Part shown: in pieces, positions 27,211 to 29,322 of the stretch
Position numbering within the stretch: the stretch's first letter is position 1
How the letters are laid out: each line of letters opens with the position of its first letter
Translations under genes and position numbers: made by a program
Virus record (IMG/VR): IMGVR_UViG_3300024503_000048
Location: 1-29,322 of that record
DNA length: 29,322 nt
Source: a virus
Reading direction: 5' to 3' (one strand)
The notes under the pieces: model-generated
Told to the model about the DNA's origin: nothing
Database searches by the model: none
Seen by the model: the letters and a program-made list of their open reading frames with translations, nothing else

Positions 27211-29322
27211 ATGCCATTAAAGAAACTTCTTTTCAAGGCAGGTGTAAACAGGGAAAACACACGATATACCAATGAGAATGGTTGGTATGACTGTGACAAG
27301 GTCCGGTTTCGCCAAGGCACACCTGAGAAAATAGGTGGCTGGGAAAGAATTTCTGAGAACACTTTTGACGGTGTCTGCCGGTCTTTGTGGAACTGGTCAA
27401 CTTTAAACAGCACCAATCTAATAAGCCTTGGCACGAACAAGAAGTTTTACATCTCTCAGGGCGGGGAATATTACGACATTACGCCCATTCGGGAATCTGT
27501 CACGCTGACCAATCCCTTTGATACCACCAATGGCTCTTCAACTATCACCGTTACCGATGGTAATGGCGGGTATCAAGTTGGCGACTTCGTAACTTTCTAT
27601 GGGAGTTCCGCAACAGGAAACCTGACCATTCTTGGCGAACATGAAATCCTTTCCATTAGCGGGAACGACTACACCATAGCAATGTCTTCGGATGTGGTGA
27701 TTACGGCAGCAAGTCCTGCTGTGTTCACAGCATCGTTTAAACTAGCCAACAACACTCCGGTCGTTTTATCTACTACCGGGTCTCTCCCGCCTCCGTTTGT
27801 TGCCGGAACGACGTATTACGTTGTAAACACATCAAGCTATACGTTTAACCTAGCGGCGACTTCTGGCGGCACGGCTATCTCTGCAATCGGCAGCTCTCAG
27901 GCTGGATCTCACACAGTTACCGCCAAGGCAACTTCCACGGTGACCAATGGCGGCGGCACAGTTCAGGCTGTTTACCAAATCAACATTGGTTCAGAGATTG
28001 CTGTGCCTATTACCGGCTGGGGCGCTGGGGAATGGGGCTTTGGCGAGTGGGGGATTGGGACTACTTCTAATCAAGCATTGAGGCTTTGGAGCCAGACAAA
28101 CTTTGGTGAAGACCTTGTTTTTGGACCACGGAACGGCAAGCTCTATTACTGGGATGCCAGCGTTGGTGTCTTTGGCACAACGGCTTCTATTACCATCGCC
28201 AGCCCTGCGGTGATGACGACAGGATCGGTTTTAACCGATGGCATGGCAATTACCCTAACGACCACGGGAAGTCTTCCTACAGGGCTTTTACCGGGGGTTG
28301 TCTATTATGTGGTCAATGCCTCCGGGGTAACCTGTAACCTAGCCGCCACGGCAGGTGGAACGCCTATCAATACATCCGGAAGTCAATCTGGAACCCAGAG
28401 AATCTCTACCAGAGCGATTGCCGTAGAGGACATGAGCGGCGCGTCTAATGTCCCGCTCAAGCAAAACTATCTGACGGTCTCAGACATTAGCCGGTTCACC
28501 TTCTGCTTTGGCTCAAATGATTATCTTGGGACAACCTTTGATCCTATGTTGATCAGGTGGTCTGACCAAGAGAGCGTCACAAACTGGACTCCCTCTGCGA
28601 CCAATCAGGCAGGTAGTGTCAGGCTTTCTCATGGATCTCAAATTGTTACTGTTCTCCAGAGCCGACAGGAAATTCTGGTCTGGACAGACACATCGTTGTA
28701 TTCCTTGCAATACCTTAATCCTCCGATTGTCTGGGGTACCCAATTACTTGGCGACAACCTCTCCATCATCGGGCAAAACGCTACGGCATTAGCCAGCGGC
28801 GTGGCTTTCTGGATGGGTGTGGATAAGTTCTATAAATACGACGGTCGCGTACAGACCCTGCGATGCGACCTCAGGAAGTTCATTTACAGCGACATTAATC
28901 TAGATCAGGCAGACCAGATATTTGCCGGAACCAATGAAGGCTTCAATGAAGTCTGGTGGTTCTACTGCACATCAGGATCAACCGTGATTGACCGGTACGT
29001 CGTTTACAACTACGTAGAAGACATCTGGTACTACGGCGACCTTGGAAGAACAGCGTGGCTTGACTCCCCATATCAGCAGGGACCGTTGGCAACCACCTAT
29101 ATTAACAACACTGTAATCCACGAGATCGGCAACGATAATAAAGAGACAAGCTCAACGCAGCCTATTGAGGCATACATTAATTCTGCGCAGTTTGACTTGG
29201 ATGACGGGCACAACTTCTCCTTTGTTTGGAGGGTTCTGCCAGACATTACCTTTGTGGGATCGACCGCCGACAGTCCAACCGCGACGATGTATTTAAAGCC
29301 ATTGAAGAATTCAGGCTCTGGA
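27211..29322 (+). CDS. Neck stabilisation protein, P22 gp10-like, 3' end outside window
   Basis: Open from ATG 27211 to the last base (704 codons, no stop), so only the 5' part is present. The N-terminus PLKKLLFKAGVNRENTRYTN and GWYDCDKVRFRQGTPEKIGG is the usual start of phage stabilisation proteins of the gp10 type that seal the portal after packaging. Later WSDQESVTNWTPSATNQAG and a tryptophan/tyrosine-rich region (WWFYCTSG, YNYVEDIWYYGDLGRTAW) fit a beta-propeller-like tail hub. Two copies of a beta module are inserted (residues 168-236 and 331-398), and a WGAGEWGFGEWGIG stretch lies between them. No good ribosome site is seen. Confidence 0.78.
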   Translation, partial: MPLKKLLFKAGVNRENTRYTNENGWYDCDKVRFRQGTPEKIGGWERISENTFDGVCRSLWNWSTLNSTNLISLGTNKKFYISQGGEYYDITPIRESVTLTNPFDTTNGSSTITVTDGNGGYQVGDFVTFYGSSATGNLTILGEHEILSISGNDYTIAMSSDVVITAASPAVFTASFKLANNTPVVLSTTGSLPPPFVAGTTYYVVNTSSYTFNLAATSGGTAISAIGSSQAGSHTVTAKATSTVTNGGGTVQAVYQINIGSEIAVPITGWGAGEWGFGEWGIGTTSNQALRLWSQTNFGEDLVFGPRNGKLYYWDASVGVFGTTASITIASPAVMTTGSVLTDGMAITLTTTGSLPTGLLPGVVYYVVNASGVTCNLAATAGGTPINTSGSQSGTQRISTRAIAVEDMSGASNVPLKQNYLTVSDISRFTFCFGSNDYLGTTFDPMLIRWSDQESVTNWTPSATNQAGSVRLSHGSQIVTVLQSRQEILVWTDTSLYSLQYLNPPIVWGTQLLGDNLSIIGQNATALASGVAFWMGVDKFYKYDGRVQTLRCDLRKFIYSDINLDQADQIFAGTNEGFNEVWWFYCTSGSTVIDRYVVYNYVEDIWYYGDLGRTAWLDSPYQQGPLATTYINNTVIHEIGNDNKETSSTQPIEAYINSAQFDLDDGHNFSFVWRVLPDITFVGSTADSPTATMYLKPLKNSGSG
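27712..27926 (+). repeat. Beta-module duplication, copy 1
   Basis: Codes SPAVFTASFKL...TTGSLPPPFVAGTTYYVVN...NLAATSGG. The partner copy is 28201-28410, within the same gene, about 490 bases downstream. Confidence 0.8.
28201..28410 (+). repeat. Beta-module duplication, copy 2
   Basis: Codes SPAVMTTGSVL...TTGSLPTGLLPGVVYYVVN...NLAATAGG; it shares the TTGSLP, YYVVN, NLAAT and GG core with copy 1. Confidence 0.8.

Noticed and set aside
26889-27440. Minus-strand open frame (183 codons) opposite Rz/Rz1 and the gp10-like gene
   Set aside because: It crosses two convincing + strand genes and shows no domain, start site or conserved pattern.
1-29322. tRNA genes, integrase, attachment sites
   Set aside because: No cloverleaf-like sequence or recombinase motif was recognised by reading; a tRNA scan would be decisive but could not be run.

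Overview
The window is one continuous stretch of a tailed-phage genome. Every gene supported here lies on the + strand, spacing is a few bases or an overlap, and no tRNA, integrase, CRISPR array or bacterial housekeeping gene was seen. The gene content suggests a short-tailed (podovirus-like) phage: TerL, a large portal, a scaffold-like protein, a Mu gpT-like major capsid protein, two neck/adaptor proteins and a P22 gp10-like stabilisation protein, with no tape measure or tail-tube gene in view. A GH19 endolysin with an Rz/nested-Rz1 spanin pair implies a Gram-negative host. The gene set resembles uncultured aquatic phages, but habitat and host are inference.

Layout: 1-193 is the end of a LexA-type winged-helix protein. 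190-7608 is the packaging and head module (TerL, portal, small coiled protein, GroES-like co-chaperonin, probable scaffold, conserved unknown, probable decoration protein, major capsid protein). A strong intrinsic terminator at 7611-7637 closes it, followed by a 132-base spacer whose leader can form a hairpin. 7741-12466 holds two small probable virion proteins, a glycosyltransferase, a run of small basic proteins, four of which end in the same tag (ADGIAK[KR]GKTK), and a recombination endonuclease VII (HNH). 12463-17274 holds the neck/adaptor genes, a zinc-ribbon protein, small basic proteins, a pair of paralogous virion proteins and an 11-repeat glycine-rich fibre-like protein. 17284-23824 is the tail-fibre/adhesin module, dominated by two large proteins made of LamG-like lectin modules. 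23837-27209 is a membrane and lysis module: two overlapping membrane proteins, an AT-rich gene of unknown function, endolysin, a lipoprotein, a holin candidate, a small secreted protein, Rz and Rz1. 27211 to the end is the 5' part of a gp10-like neck protein that runs off the window.

How the parts fit: TerL pumps DNA through the portal into a shell of major capsid protein built on the scaffold, perhaps with the phage co-chaperonin helping the host GroEL. The adaptor and stabilisation proteins close the portal, the fibres and lectin proteins bind the host surface, and the lysis genes open all three envelope layers.

The least explained features are the shared C-terminal tag whose DNA also carries or adjoins the ribosome-binding site of the next gene, the 10 copies of the palindrome GTTTAAAC (about 0.45 expected), the HNH gene that carries a copy of its neighbour's C-terminal tail, the modular lectin proteins with conserved linkers, and the AT-rich unknown gene directly before the endolysin.
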